Positions 43,188-53,839 of a DNA stretch of 64,000 nt are shown here, one piece after another (the first letter of the stretch is position 1; each line of letters opens with the position of its first letter). This stretch comes from Streptomyces griseus subsp. griseus (GTDB lineage Bacteria > Actinomycetota > Actinomycetes > Streptomycetales > Streptomycetaceae), in NCBI RefSeq assembly GCF_000720255.1, contig NZ_JOJE01000036.1:9135-73134 (forward strand). The letters are read 5' to 3'. A program made the position numbers and the translations under genes. The notes under the pieces are model-generated. The model was not told the DNA's origin. It saw nothing but the letters and a program-made list of their open reading frames with translations, and did not search any database.

Positions 43188-44264
43188 TCAGGCGTAGTCG
43201 TTCACCAGGGCGGCCCCCGTCTCGTGGTCGCCGCGGTCGGTGATCTCGCCGGCCACCCATGCGTCGACCCCTCGGTCGGCGAGTGTGGCGAGGGCCACAT
43301 CGGTCGACTCCTCGGGCACGATCGCGATCATGCCGACGCCCATGTTCAGGGTCTTCTCCAGCTCCAGGCGTTCGACGTCGCCGGTCCGGCCGACGAGGTC
43401 GAAGACCGGGGCGGGGGTCCAGGTGGAGCGGTCGACGATCGCGTGCAGCTGGTCGGGGATGACACGGGCCAGGTTGGCCGCGAGTCCGCCGCCCGTGATG
43501 TGGCTGAAGGCGTGCACCCCGGTGGTGCGGGTCAGGGCCAGACAGTCCAGCGAGTAGATCTTGGTGGGCTCCAGGAGCTCCTCGCCGAGGGTTCGGCCGA
43601 ACTCCTCGACGGGCGCCTCCAGGGAGAGGCCGGCCTGGTTCAGCAGGACGTGCCGGACCAGGGAGTACCCGTTCGAGTGAAGTCCGGAGGCCGCCATGGC
43701 GATCACCGTGTCGCCCTGGCGGATGCGGTCGGGGCCGAGCAGGCGGTCGGCCTCCACGACGCCCGTACCGGCACCGGCGACGTCGAAGTCGTCCGCGCCC
43801 AGCAGACCCGGGTGCTCGGCCGTCTCGCCGCCCACCAGGGCACAGCCGGCCAGTACACAGCCCTCGGCGATGCCCTTGACGATGGCGGCGACGCGCTCGG
43901 GGTGGACCTTGCCGACGCAGATGTAGTCGGTCATGAACAGCGGCTCGGCACCACACACCACGATGTCGTCCATGACCATGGCGACCAGGTCGTGGCCGAT
44001 GGTGTCGTACACGCCCAGCCGGCGGGCGATGTCGACCTTGGTGCCCACGCCGTCGGTCGCGGAGGCGAGCAGGGGACGCTCGTAGCGCTTGAGGGCGGAG
44101 GCGTCGAAGAGGCCGGCGAAGCCGCCGAGGCCACCGAGGACCTCGGGGCGCTGCGTCTTCTTCACCCACTCCTTCATGAGCTCTACGGCGCGGTCTCCCG
44201 CTTCGATGTCGACGCCCGCGGCTGCGTAGCTGGCGCCGCCCTCGGCAATCGGAGACTCAGACAT
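43188..44264 (-). CDS. purM: Phosphoribosylformylglycinamidine cyclo-ligase (AIR synthetase)
   Basis: This 358-residue PurM closes FGAM to AIR using ATP. The N-terminal Gly-rich loop and SYAAAGVDIEAGDRAVELMK are followed by the ATP segment ATDGVGTKVDIA and the core FMTDYICVGKV and ALVGGETAEHPG. It is a cytoplasmic homodimer. The ATG at 44264 lies 45 bp after the purF stop on the same strand, so the two form an operon reading leftward, with the gap holding AAGGTTCTCAACTGTC. Length and motifs are complete. Confidence 0.97.
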   Translation of the reverse strand: MSESPIAEGGASYAAAGVDIEAGDRAVELMKEWVKKTQRPEVLGGLGGFAGLFDASALKRYERPLLASATDGVGTKVDIARRLGVYDTIGHDLVAMVMDDIVVCGAEPLFMTDYICVGKVHPERVAAIVKGIAEGCVLAGCALVGGETAEHPGLLGADDFDVAGAGTGVVEADRLLGPDRIRQGDTVIAMAASGLHSNGYSLVRHVLLNQAGLSLEAPVEEFGRTLGEELLEPTKIYSLDCLALTRTTGVHAFSHITGGGLAANLARVIPDQLHAIVDRSTWTPAPVFDLVGRTGDVERLELEKTLNMGVGMIAIVPEESTDVALATLADRGVDAWVAGEITDRGDHETGAALVNDYA

Positions 44265-44309
44265 GACAGTTGAGAACCTTCGTGTCGTACGGCGGGTGTG
44301 ACGGGCCGT

Positions 44310-45839
44310 CTACGGGCGGCGGATCGCGTCGGCGGCGGCCGTGGCGGCCGGGCCGGCGGCCAGCTCCGTCTCCAGGAGCTGCTTGCCGAGCAGCTCGGGG
44401 TCGGGCAGCTCCATCGGGTACTCGCCGTCGAAGCAGGCGCGGCACAGGTTCGGCTTGGCGATGGTGGTCGCCTCGATCATGCCGTCGATGGAGATGTACG
44501 CCAGGGAGTCGGCGCCCAGCGAGGTGCCGATCTCGTCGATGGTCATGCCGTTGGCGATGAGCTCGGCGCGGGTGGCGAAGTCGATACCGAAGAAGCAGGG
44601 CCACTTCACGGGCGGCGAGGAGATCCGGATGTGGACCTCGGCCGCACCGGCCTCACGGAGCATGCGGACCAGGGCGCGCTGGGTGTTGCCGCGCACGATC
44701 GAGTCGTCGACGACGACCAGACGCTTGCCCTTGATGACTTCCTTGAGGGGATTCAGCTTCAGCCGGATGCCGAGTTGGCGGATGGTCTGTGAGGGCTGGA
44801 TGAAGGTGCGGCCGACGTAGGCGTTCTTCACCAGGCCGGCGCCGAAGGGGATGCCGGAGGCTTCCGCGTAGCCGATGGCGGCGGGGGTGCCGGATTCCGG
44901 GGTCGCTATGACGAGGTCGGCGTCGGCCGGGGCTTCCTTGGCCAGCTTGCGGCCCATCTCCACGCGGGAGAGGTACACGTTCCGGCCGGCGATGTCGGTG
45001 TCCGGGCGGGCCAGGTACACGTACTCGAATACGCAGCCCTTGGGCTTCGCTTCCGCGAAGCGGGAGGTGCGCAGACCGTTCTCGTCGATGGCGACGAACT
45101 CACCGGGCTCTATCTCGCGGACGAAGCTGGCGCCCGTGATGTCGAGGGCGGCGGTCTCCGAGGCGACGACCCAGCCGCGCTCCAGGCGGCCGAGGACCAG
45201 CGGGCGGACGCCCTGCGGGTCGCGGGCGGCGTAGAGGGTGTGCTCGTCCATGAAGACGAGACTGAAGGCGCCACGGACCTTCGGCAGGACCGTGTGGGCG
45301 GCTTCTTCGATGGTCAGCGGCTTGCCGTCGTCGTCGACCTGGGCGGCGAGGAGGGCCGTCAGGAGGTCGGTGTCGTTGGTGGCCGCGACGCGCGGGGTGC
45401 GCCCGCCTTCCTGCTTCGGCAGGTCGGCGACCATCTCGGCGAGCTGGGCGGTGTTGACGAGGTTGCCGTTGTGGCCGAGCGCGATGGAGCCGTGCGCGGT
45501 GGCACGGAACGTCGGCTGGGCGTTCTCCCAGACGGAGGCACCGGTGGTCGAGTAGCGGGCGTGTCCGACCGCGATGTGACCCTGGAGCGAACCGAGGGAG
45601 GTCTCGTCGAAGACCTGGGAGACGAGGCCCATGTCCTTGAAGACGAGGATCTGGGAGCCGTTGCTGACCGCGATACCCGCGGACTCCTGGCCCCGATGCT
45701 GGAGGGCGTAGAGCCCGAAGTACGTGAGCTTGGCGACCTCTTCGCCGGGAGCCCAGACACCGAAGACGCCACAAGCGTCCTGGGGGCCCTTCTCGCCGGG
45801 GAGCAGATCGTGATTGAGGAGACCGTCACCACGTGGCAC
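44310..45839 (-). CDS. purF: Amidophosphoribosyltransferase
   Basis: This 509-residue PurF transfers ammonia from glutamine to PRPP, the committed step of purine synthesis. A 22-residue propeptide (ending GPQDA) precedes the Ntn nucleophile Cys23 in CGVFGVW. The PRPP loop VVVDDSIVRGNT is intact. Cys residues in NLCRACFDGEYP indicate the Fe-S type of PurF found in Bacillus. The GTG at 45839 sits 7 nt after a -10-like TACACT, so the mRNA may be leaderless. It is first gene of the purF-purM operon. Confidence 0.97.
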   Translation of the reverse strand: MPRGDGLLNHDLLPGEKGPQDACGVFGVWAPGEEVAKLTYFGLYALQHRGQESAGIAVSNGSQILVFKDMGLVSQVFDETSLGSLQGHIAVGHARYSTTGASVWENAQPTFRATAHGSIALGHNGNLVNTAQLAEMVADLPKQEGGRTPRVAATNDTDLLTALLAAQVDDDGKPLTIEEAAHTVLPKVRGAFSLVFMDEHTLYAARDPQGVRPLVLGRLERGWVVASETAALDITGASFVREIEPGEFVAIDENGLRTSRFAEAKPKGCVFEYVYLARPDTDIAGRNVYLSRVEMGRKLAKEAPADADLVIATPESGTPAAIGYAEASGIPFGAGLVKNAYVGRTFIQPSQTIRQLGIRLKLNPLKEVIKGKRLVVVDDSIVRGNTQRALVRMLREAGAAEVHIRISSPPVKWPCFFGIDFATRAELIANGMTIDEIGTSLGADSLAYISIDGMIEATTIAKPNLCRACFDGEYPMELPDPELLGKQLLETELAAGPAATAAADAIRRP

Positions 45840-45846
45840 GCCTCCG

Positions 45847-45852
45847 AGTGTA
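45847..45852 (-). promoter_or_regulatory. Possible purF -10 element (leaderless)
   Basis: TACACT (minus strand) is followed by CGGAGGC and then the GTG start. The 11-bp palindrome GACCAGTGGTC lies 13 nt upstream, in the -35 area, where a repressor could act. Confidence 0.4.
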
Positions 45853-45900
45853 GGCGAGGTCGACCACTGGTCCGAATTGGGGATGGGCGCCGGTATTGGA

Positions 45901-46353
45901 TCACTCGTCGGCGACGGCTCGGAGGGTGTCGCCGTTTTCGCTGGTCAGGGCCAGGATTTCGTGATCGATTCGGTAACTGAGCGTATTGTCGAAGAGGCGG
46001 AGAAGGCTGCGTTCGGTGTCCATGAGTGAGGCGTCGCACATCATTCGCGTGGTGGACGGGCGGCCGAGGGTGATATGTCCGTCCCGGACGGTGGCGGTGG
46101 CGTTGACGTGGTTGCAGCCGAGCCGGCCGCCGACCTTGCCGGTCTTCCGGTCGAAGGTGAGGTGTGCGTCGCCCTTCGTCCGGTGGGTCTTTCCGTCGAC
46201 GGTGGCGCTGTCGATGTTCCACCGCACGCCGGTGACGGGCTTCTCGGGGCTGACGGCTCCGCTGCTGCCCGCCTCCTCGGTGCCACAGGCGGCGGCGAGC
46301 GGGACGAGGGCCGCGGTGGCCGTCAGGATCAGTCGCTGCTTGTACCTGTACAT
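45901..46353 (-). CDS. META-domain lipoprotein
   Basis: The product is 150 residues. The signal peptide ends in lipobox LAAAC (Cys23), then an HslJ/META-like domain begins (VTGVRWNIDSATVDGK; HLTFDRKTGKVGGRLGCNHV). Two further Cys residues (GCNHV and MMCDASL) may pair. META proteins are small envelope beta-proteins tied to stress resistance in enterobacteria. It lies 37 bp downstream of the MDMPI-like gene on the same strand and 61 bp before purF, so the purF promoter overlaps its 3' end. Cotranscription with the upstream genes is likely. Confidence 0.8.
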   Translation of the reverse strand: MYRYKQRLILTATAALVPLAAACGTEEAGSSGAVSPEKPVTGVRWNIDSATVDGKTHRTKGDAHLTFDRKTGKVGGRLGCNHVNATATVRDGHITLGRPSTTRMMCDASLMDTERSLLRLFDNTLSYRIDHEILALTSENGDTLRAVADE

Positions 46354-46389
46354 GCCGATTCGACGGGCACAGGAGGTGTCCGGTTCCCC

Positions 46390-47187
46390 TCAGGACATCA
46401 GCGGCAGCAGATGGCCGAGATCCGCCCGCTCCCCGCTCGCGCCGACCTGCGCCGCGTCCAGGGCGTCCTGCCATGACAGCCGCCCGGTGGCGAGCCGGAC
46501 CCAGGTCAGCGGGTCGGTCTCGACGACGTTGGGCGGGGTGCCGCGGGTGTGCCGGGGCCCGTGGACGCACTGCACCACCGCGTACGGCGGGATCCGTACC
46601 TCGGTCGAGCCGCCGGGAGCCTTGACCGCGAGGGCGTCGGCGAGGAGCCGGGTGCCGGCGGCGAGGGCCTGACGGTCGTAGGGGATGTCGAGGCCGGGAA
46701 CGGCGGCGTTGAGGTCGTCGGTGTGGACGACGAGCTCGACGGTGCGGGTGACGACGTAGTCGTCCAGCGTGAGGGCGCCGGCGCTGGTGGCGAGCAGCCG
46801 GGAGCCGGGGTGTTCGGCGAGGACGGCCGTGAAGCGCTGTTCGCGGTCGGCGAGGTAGGAGACGGGGTCCGGGTTCTGCTCGGCGAGTGCGTGGGCGTAG
46901 TCGGCGATGGCCGGGGAGTCGCCGCCGATGGCGCCGGGCCAGTCGGCCGGGGTGGCGTCCTGCTTCACCGGCGCGGGTTCGCCGACCAGCCGGACCACGG
47001 CCCCGAGGGACATCCCGATGTGCGCGACGAGATCCCGGACCGTCCATTCCCCGAGCCGGGTGGGCAGCGCGAGCTGTTTCGGCGTGAGGCCGGCCACCGC
47101 CTGCCGTACGTTCCCGAACTGGGTCAGGACCGCGGTGCGGGTCCTGGCGGGGTCGTAGGTCCGTGCGCGCTTCTTTGTCGGGGGCAT
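46390..47187 (-). CDS. Maleylpyruvate isomerase/DinB-like family protein (mycothiol-dependent type)
   Basis: The product is 265 residues. The N-terminal four-helix MDMPI/DinB fold starts LTPKQLALPTRLGEWTVRDLVAHIGMSL, with metal-type His residues (VAHIG; ELVVHTDDL). The C-terminal part is the usual actinobacterial MDMPI_C extension. Members use mycothiol for isomerisation or conjugation, but most have no known substrate. Start ATG 47187; the next gene upstream ends 9 bp away, which indicates an operon with the 415-residue membrane-anchored protein and perhaps the META lipoprotein. Confidence 0.75.
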   Translation of the reverse strand: MPPTKKRARTYDPARTRTAVLTQFGNVRQAVAGLTPKQLALPTRLGEWTVRDLVAHIGMSLGAVVRLVGEPAPVKQDATPADWPGAIGGDSPAIADYAHALAEQNPDPVSYLADREQRFTAVLAEHPGSRLLATSAGALTLDDYVVTRTVELVVHTDDLNAAVPGLDIPYDRQALAAGTRLLADALAVKAPGGSTEVRIPPYAVVQCVHGPRHTRGTPPNVVETDPLTWVRLATGRLSWQDALDAAQVGASGERADLGHLLPLMS

Positions 47188-47196
47188 GGCGTGAGC

Positions 47197-48444
47197 CTAG
47201 TTCTCGCGGAAGGTGGAGTCGGAGGGAAACCGCAGGTCCGTGCAGTGGCGGCGGGCGGTGACGTCGGTGACGTAGGTGCGGAAGAGCGGCTGGAGGTGCT
47301 GCCGTATGTGCTTCCCGTACCGGTACTGGACGCTCAGGGCGTGGACGGCGGGCTGTCCGTCGCAGGTGGAGACCGCCCACCAGACGTTGGCGTCGTCGGA
47401 GAAGCCGGCCCTGGTGGGGTCGATGGGCGTCTGCTCCCTGCCGATGCCCTTCGCCTTGACCTCGCCCGCCTCGTCGCCGAAGTACGACTCCGCGCGCAGC
47501 CACCAGGGCGAGCTCCCCAGCACGGTCTGGAGGCTGCCGCGTCCCCGCTCCTTCGACGTGAGGCCGGACCAGATGTCACGCACCCCGTCGTCGCTCACCG
47601 CGAGCAGACAGCTCTCCTCGGGGCTGTGGGAGGCGACCGGTGCGGTCAGGGCGCGGTCAGGGAGGCGGCCGCGGCCCTTCCGCGCGATGAAGTCGGCGTA
47701 CCAGCCGCACGAGCCCTTCGCCGACTCCGCGTGCACAAGCGCGCTGCTGGCCGTGGGCAGCTCGGCCGGGAGAGCCGGCAGTGTCGTCTCGCAGCCCACC
47801 TTGGCCGCCGCCCGTTCGGCGGCGGTGCGGGCCAGTTCGGCGAGGGTGTGGCGGTCGGCGTCGGTGACCTGAGCGGTTCCGTGGTACCGGGCCACGGTCA
47901 TGGCGGTGATGGAGGTCTTGCCGCTCGGCTTGTCGGAGCACACGGCCTTCACCAGGACGACGTTGTCGTAATAGACCCCGAGGCGTCCGTCACCGAGCGG
48001 GTGGGGCGCCGACGTGTCGGCCTCACGTGTGAGATCGCCGGTCCTGTCGATCGTCCGCTCGAAAAACGGGTCGTCCTGCCCGCTGACGATCTGCGCGAAC
48101 TCGTCGGACGGGGTCGGCCAGACGGAGAGCAGGAAGTGCCCGTACGTCCTGTCTGAATCCGCGACCCGGTAGATCACGCACTCCGTCGGCATTGTGGCCA
48201 GCGCGTTGGGGTTGTCGAGATCGAACATCGAGTCGTTCGGCTCGCTGCCCGGGCGCGCCCGCGCGGTGCCGCCGTTGAGGCCGAGGACCTGGTCGGGGTC
48301 GACCAGCCCGTCGCATGCCTTCGTGATCTTCTCGCGGCTGGTGGCGCGGTCCAGGCGCTCGTCGATCGCCGTCCACAGGCCCCAGCCGCCCACACCCATC
48401 CCGACGACAGCCAGGCACATCAGCACGTTGAGGTACTTGCGCAC
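47197..48444 (-). CDS. Membrane-anchored protein of unknown function
   Basis: No family is recognised. I choose the GTG at 48444, preceded by GGGGGAGC; a GTG at 48489 would add 15 residues. The 415-residue product has a single N-terminal hydrophobic helix (NVLMCLAVVGMGVGGWGLW) followed by a long, presumably extracytoplasmic part with about eight Cys, suitable for disulphides. It falls into two roughly repeated halves (ECVIYRVADSDRTYGHFLLSVW; EESCLLAVSDDGVRDIW), perhaps a duplicated domain. It is the first gene of a short minus-strand cluster with the MDMPI and META genes. Confidence 0.65.
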   Translation of the reverse strand: MRKYLNVLMCLAVVGMGVGGWGLWTAIDERLDRATSREKITKACDGLVDPDQVLGLNGGTARARPGSEPNDSMFDLDNPNALATMPTECVIYRVADSDRTYGHFLLSVWPTPSDEFAQIVSGQDDPFFERTIDRTGDLTREADTSAPHPLGDGRLGVYYDNVVLVKAVCSDKPSGKTSITAMTVARYHGTAQVTDADRHTLAELARTAAERAAAKVGCETTLPALPAELPTASSALVHAESAKGSCGWYADFIARKGRGRLPDRALTAPVASHSPEESCLLAVSDDGVRDIWSGLTSKERGRGSLQTVLGSSPWWLRAESYFGDEAGEVKAKGIGREQTPIDPTRAGFSDDANVWWAVSTCDGQPAVHALSVQYRYGKHIRQHLQPLFRTYVTDVTARRHCTDLRFPSDSTFREN

Positions 48445-48518
48445 CCGCTCCCCCGTCCCCCGATGACTGCCGCCGACGTTAACAGCCACCTCTGACAGGC
48501 AAGAGGAGCATCAGCGCG

Positions 48519-48557
48519 TGAAGGCCCCGTCCGTCGCGACGGGCGGGGCCTTCACGG
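48519..48557 (-). terminator. Terminator of purSQL
   Basis: Hairpin TGAAGGCCCCGTCCGTCGC with a near-complete complementary arm, 13 nt after the purL stop on the minus strand. It lacks a T-tract and may also act for plus-strand transcription. Confidence 0.75.
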
Positions 48558-48569
48558 TCGTGCGAGCGG

Positions 48570-50824
<2,255 letters not shown>

Positions 50825-50828
<4 letters not shown>

Positions 50829-51505
50829 GCGTTGACCAGCTTCTTGAGGATCGAGGTGAAGAAGGGCAGGCCGTCGGTGCGGCCGGACCCGATGAGCGGC
50901 TCCACGGCGTGCTCCGGGTGCGGCATCAGGCCCACGACGTTGCCGGCCTCGTTGGTGATGCCGGCGATGTCCCGCTGCGACCCGTTGGGGTTGAAGTCCA
51001 GGTACCGGAAGGCGACACGGCCCTCGGCCTCCAGCTTGTCGAGCGTGTACGCGTCGGCGACGTACTGCCCGTCGTTGTTCTTCAGCGGGATGTGGATCTC
51101 CTGGCCGGCCGAGTAGTCGGTGGTCCAGGCGGTCTCCGCGTTCTCCACCCGCAGCTTCTGGTCACGGCAGATGAAGTGCAGGTGATCGTTGCGCAGCATC
51201 GTGCCGGGCAGCAGGTGCGCCTCGGTGAGGATCTGGAAGCCGTTGCAGATACCGAGGACCGGCAGTCCGGCCTTCGCCTGCTCCAGCAGGGGCTCCATCA
51301 CCGGCGAGAAACGCGCGATGGCGCCGGCGCGCAGATAGTCGCCGTAGGAGAAACCACCGCACAGCACCACGGCGTCGACCTGGTGGAGGTCCTTGTCCTT
51401 GTGCCAGAGGGCGACCGGTTCGGCACCCGCGAGGCGGATCGCGCGCTGGGTGTCCCGGTCGTCGAGGCTGCCCGGGAAAGTGACGACGCCAATACGAGCG
51501 GTCAC
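50825..51505 (-). CDS. purQ: Phosphoribosylformylglycinamidine synthase subunit PurQ (glutaminase)
   Basis: This 226-residue class I glutamine amidotransferase has its nucleophile in [10 protein letters not shown] and its His/Glu pair in [23 protein letters not shown] is the PurQ marker. It feeds ammonia to PurL. Its start overlaps purS by 4 bp (GTGA) and its end overlaps purL by 4 bp, so the three subunits should be made in a fixed ratio. Confidence 0.97.
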
Positions 51506-51771
51506 TTCGCGGCCTCCGCGACTTCCTCCACCTTGACGGTGAAGTCCTCGATCACGGTGTTGGCGAGGAAGGATTCCGCGAGATCGTGGATGCGGGCGAG
51601 CGCGGCCTCGTCGACCGGTCCGTCAACTTCCAGTTCGAATCGCTTTCCCTGACGTACGTCCGAGATGCCGTCGAAACCCAGCCGCGGCAGTGCGCGCTGC
51701 ACCGCCTGGCCCTGGGGGTCGAGGATCTCCGGCTTGAGCATGACGTCGACTACGACGCGTGCCACTGGCAC
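51502..51771 (-). CDS. purS: Phosphoribosylformylglycinamidine synthase subunit PurS
   Basis: The product is 89 residues: [20 protein letters not shown] at the start, then [21 protein letters not shown], the standard PurS fold. It bridges PurL and PurQ. It is first in the operon, with GGGAGTGCCA before the start. The upstream gap carries the inverted repeat CTACCCGC-N13-GCGGGTAG. Confidence 0.95.
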   Translation of the reverse strand: MPVARVVVDVMLKPEILDPQGQAVQRALPRLGFDGISDVRQGKRFELEVDGPVDEAALARIHDLAESFLANTVIEDFTVKVEEVAEAAK

Positions 51772-52075
51772 TCCCGGTGTGTGGTGCTGAGCAGGTTCCT
51801 TCAGACTACCCGCACCAAATTTCTACGCGGGTAGAGTTGTAGGAAGCTACATGTCGGCCGTCACGAACCGGTGCCGGACGGGAGCGTTCACGAAAAGTTA
51901 CGGGAAAGATCCCCGCTCGACCCCGGATGCCTATTGCGCCAGGACACGCCGGACAGATTTAGTCGGGCTTCACAATGCATTGCCGCGCACTGTACAAATG
52001 AATTGGAAATAGCCGAGACTCGGCACGTCACCGCAGCTGAGCTGTATGTGGTGCCGGACGAAGGGACCGATATTC
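51772..52075. promoter_or_regulatory. purSQL/lsrL divergent promoter region with inverted repeats
   Basis: This 304-base gap separates divergent genes. CTACCCGC (51806-51813) and GCGGGTAG (51827-51834) form a perfect 8-bp inverted repeat with a 13-nt spacer, 35-63 nt upstream of purS. TGTAG-N4-CTACA (51838-51851) lies beside it. The rest is relatively AT-rich, as expected before an Lsr2-type gene, and holds no supported gene. Confidence 0.5.
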
Positions 52076-52393
52076 GTGGCGCAGAAGGTCGTGGTCACTC
52101 TCTTTGACGACATCGACGGCTCGGAAGCGGCGGAAACGATCGCCTTCGGACTCGACGGCAAGTCGTACGAGATCGACCTGAATGAAACCAATGCCAAGAA
52201 ACTGCGTAAGGCGCTCGCGCCCTACGTGGACGCCGGCCGCAAGCGGTCGAAGTCCGGCAGGACCTACAAGCAGACGGAGGTCGCGCCCGACCCCGCGGCC
52301 GTCCGGGCCTGGGCCCAGGCCAACAAGATGGACGTCCCCGCGCGCGGGCGCATCCCCAAGAAGGTCTACGAGGCGTTCGCCGACGCGCGCTGA
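52076..52393 (+). CDS. lsrL: Lsr2-family nucleoid-associated protein (LsrL type)
   Basis: This 105-residue Lsr2-like protein has an N-terminal beta-rich dimerisation domain (AQKVVVTLFDDIDGSEAAET; VSYEIDL-type strand) and a C-terminal DNA-binding domain with the AT-hook-like ARGRIPKKVYEAF. Lsr2 proteins bridge AT-rich DNA and silence foreign genes and antibiotic clusters. Streptomyces has Lsr2 and LsrL; the position next to purS fits LsrL (SCO4076 from memory). The GTG at 52076 has AAGGGA 10 nt upstream. Confidence 0.92.
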   Translation: MAQKVVVTLFDDIDGSEAAETIAFGLDGKSYEIDLNETNAKKLRKALAPYVDAGRKRSKSGRTYKQTEVAPDPAAVRAWAQANKMDVPARGRIPKKVYEAFADAR

Positions 52394-52520
52394 GCCCCCG
52401 GGCCGACGACCGGTCACCCGCCCCTCGCGACAACCGACTTGCGCAGCACCCCTCCTGGTCAGCTAGAGTTTGGAGCACGCCGAGGGGCGAGGCCGAAAAA
52501 GCCCAGCCCACGGAGTACAT

Positions 52521-52592
52521 GCGGGTGTAGTTCAGTAGTAGAACATCCCCCTTCCAGGGGGAAGGCGCAGTGTGCAATTCCTGTCACCCGCT
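52521..52592 (+). tRNA. tRNA-Gly (TCC)
   Basis: The cloverleaf has acceptor GCGGGTG/CACCCGC and anticodon TCC in CTTCCAG. The T-arm is variant (GTGCAATTCCTGTC), so the T-loop reads as TGCAATT; the rest pairs well. Confidence 0.85.
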
Positions 52593-52672
52593 CTGCATCG
52601 CCGTACCGACCACACTTGTGGATCAGGTAGGCTGGTGCCCGCGCCGATCGGTGAGAGCCGGTCGGAGGCAAT

Positions 52673-52745
52673 GCGGACGTAGCTCAGTTGGTAGAGCGCA
52701 ACCTTGCCAAGGTTGAGGTCGCGAGTTCGAACCTCGTCGTCCGCT
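52673..52745 (+). tRNA. tRNA-Gly (GCC), copy 1
   Basis: The cloverleaf has anticodon GCC in TTGCCAA and T-arm AGTTCGAACCT. It is identical to the copy at 56530-56602. Confidence 0.95.
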
Positions 52746-52748
52746 CTT

Positions 52749-52788
52749 GAGGGAAAGCCCCGGTCATCCGTGACCGGGGCTTTTCGCG
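52749..52788 (+). terminator. Terminator after tRNA-Gly (GCC) copy 1
   Basis: Hairpin AAAGCCCCGGTCA-TCCG-TGACCGGGGCTTTT, immediately after the tRNA. Confidence 0.9.
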
Positions 52789-52879
52789 TTCTTTGGGCGC
52801 GCGTCCGTCTGACATTTGTCATGGACAGTGGTGACAGCTCGCACTGCTGCCGGGGCCGGGCTGCCGGGACGCTTGGGTC

Positions 52880-53839
52880 ATGGACAGAAACGAACACGAA
52901 CACGTGATTGAGGTCACTGACCTGCGGCGCGTGTACGGGGGCGGGTTCGAGGCGGTGCGCGGAATCAGCTTCTCCGTGCGCCCCGGGGAGATCTTCGCAC
53001 TGCTGGGCACCAATGGCGCGGGCAAGACCTCGACGGTGGAACTCCTCGAAGGGCTCGCGCGGCCCTCCGGGGGCCAGGTGCGGATCCTCGGCCATGACCC
53101 GTACACCGAGCGGGCCGTCGTCCGGCCGCGCACCGGTGTGATGCTGCAGGAGGGCGGCTTCCCGTCCGAGCTGACCGTCGCCGAGACCGCCCGGATGTGG
53201 GCCGGCTGCGTCAGCGGGGCGCGCCCCACCGAGGAGGCCCTGGCACTGGTCGGGCTCGCCGGGAAGACCGACGTACGGGTGAAGCAGCTGTCCGGCGGTG
53301 AGCGGCGGCGTCTGGATCTCGCGCTCGCGCTGCTCGGGGAGCCTGAGGTGTTGTTCCTGGACGAGCCGACGACCGGCCTCGACGCGGAAGGGCGCAGGGA
53401 CACCTGGGAGTTGGTGCGCGCCCTGCGGGACGCGGGCACGACGGTGCTGCTCACCACGCACTACCTGGAGGAGGCGGAGGGCCTCGCCGACCGGCTCGCG
53501 ATCCTCCACGAGGGGCGCATCGCGGCGGCCGGCACCCCGGCCGAGGTGACCGCCTCCCAGCCCTCCCGGATCTCCTTCGAACTGCCCGAGGGCTACTTCC
53601 TCGGCGATCTGCCCGCGCTGGGCGAGCTGGGAGTCATCGGCCACGAGGTGGACGGCCGGGTCGTACGGCTGCGGACACGGGAGTTGCAGCGGGCGGCCAC
53701 GGGGGTGCTGGTGTGGGCCGAGCGGGCGGGTGTCGAACTGCGCGGGCTGGACGCGCGGTCGGCGTCGCTGGAGGAGGCGTTCCTGGGGATCGCGCGGGAG
53801 GCGTCCGGATCCGCGCTCGAGAAGGAGCACGTGGCATGA
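52880..53839 (+). CDS. ABC transporter ATP-binding protein (drug/antibiotic exporter type)
   Basis: This 319-residue ATPase has Walker A LLGTNGAGKTST, ABC signature VKQLSGGERRRLD, Walker B VLFLDEPTTGLD and switch His in LLTTHYLEEAE. The C-terminal extension is typical of DrrA-like exporters. It overlaps the permease start by 4 bp (ATGA), and a histidine kinase and response regulator follow, so all four form one operon. The ATG at 52880 has no clear ribosome-binding site (CGCTTGGGTC upstream). Confidence 0.9.
   Translation: MDRNEHEHVIEVTDLRRVYGGGFEAVRGISFSVRPGEIFALLGTNGAGKTSTVELLEGLARPSGGQVRILGHDPYTERAVVRPRTGVMLQEGGFPSELTVAETARMWAGCVSGARPTEEALALVGLAGKTDVRVKQLSGGERRRLDLALALLGEPEVLFLDEPTTGLDAEGRRDTWELVRALRDAGTTVLLTTHYLEEAEGLADRLAILHEGRIAAAGTPAEVTASQPSRISFELPEGYFLGDLPALGELGVIGHEVDGRVVRLRTRELQRAATGVLVWAERAGVELRGLDARSASLEEAFLGIAREASGSALEKEHVA

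Noticed and set aside
45359..47503. 714-codon minus-strand frame across purF, the META lipoprotein and the MDMPI gene
   Set aside because: It crosses three genes in another frame and reads as Arg/Pro/Ser text; no start or domain supports it.
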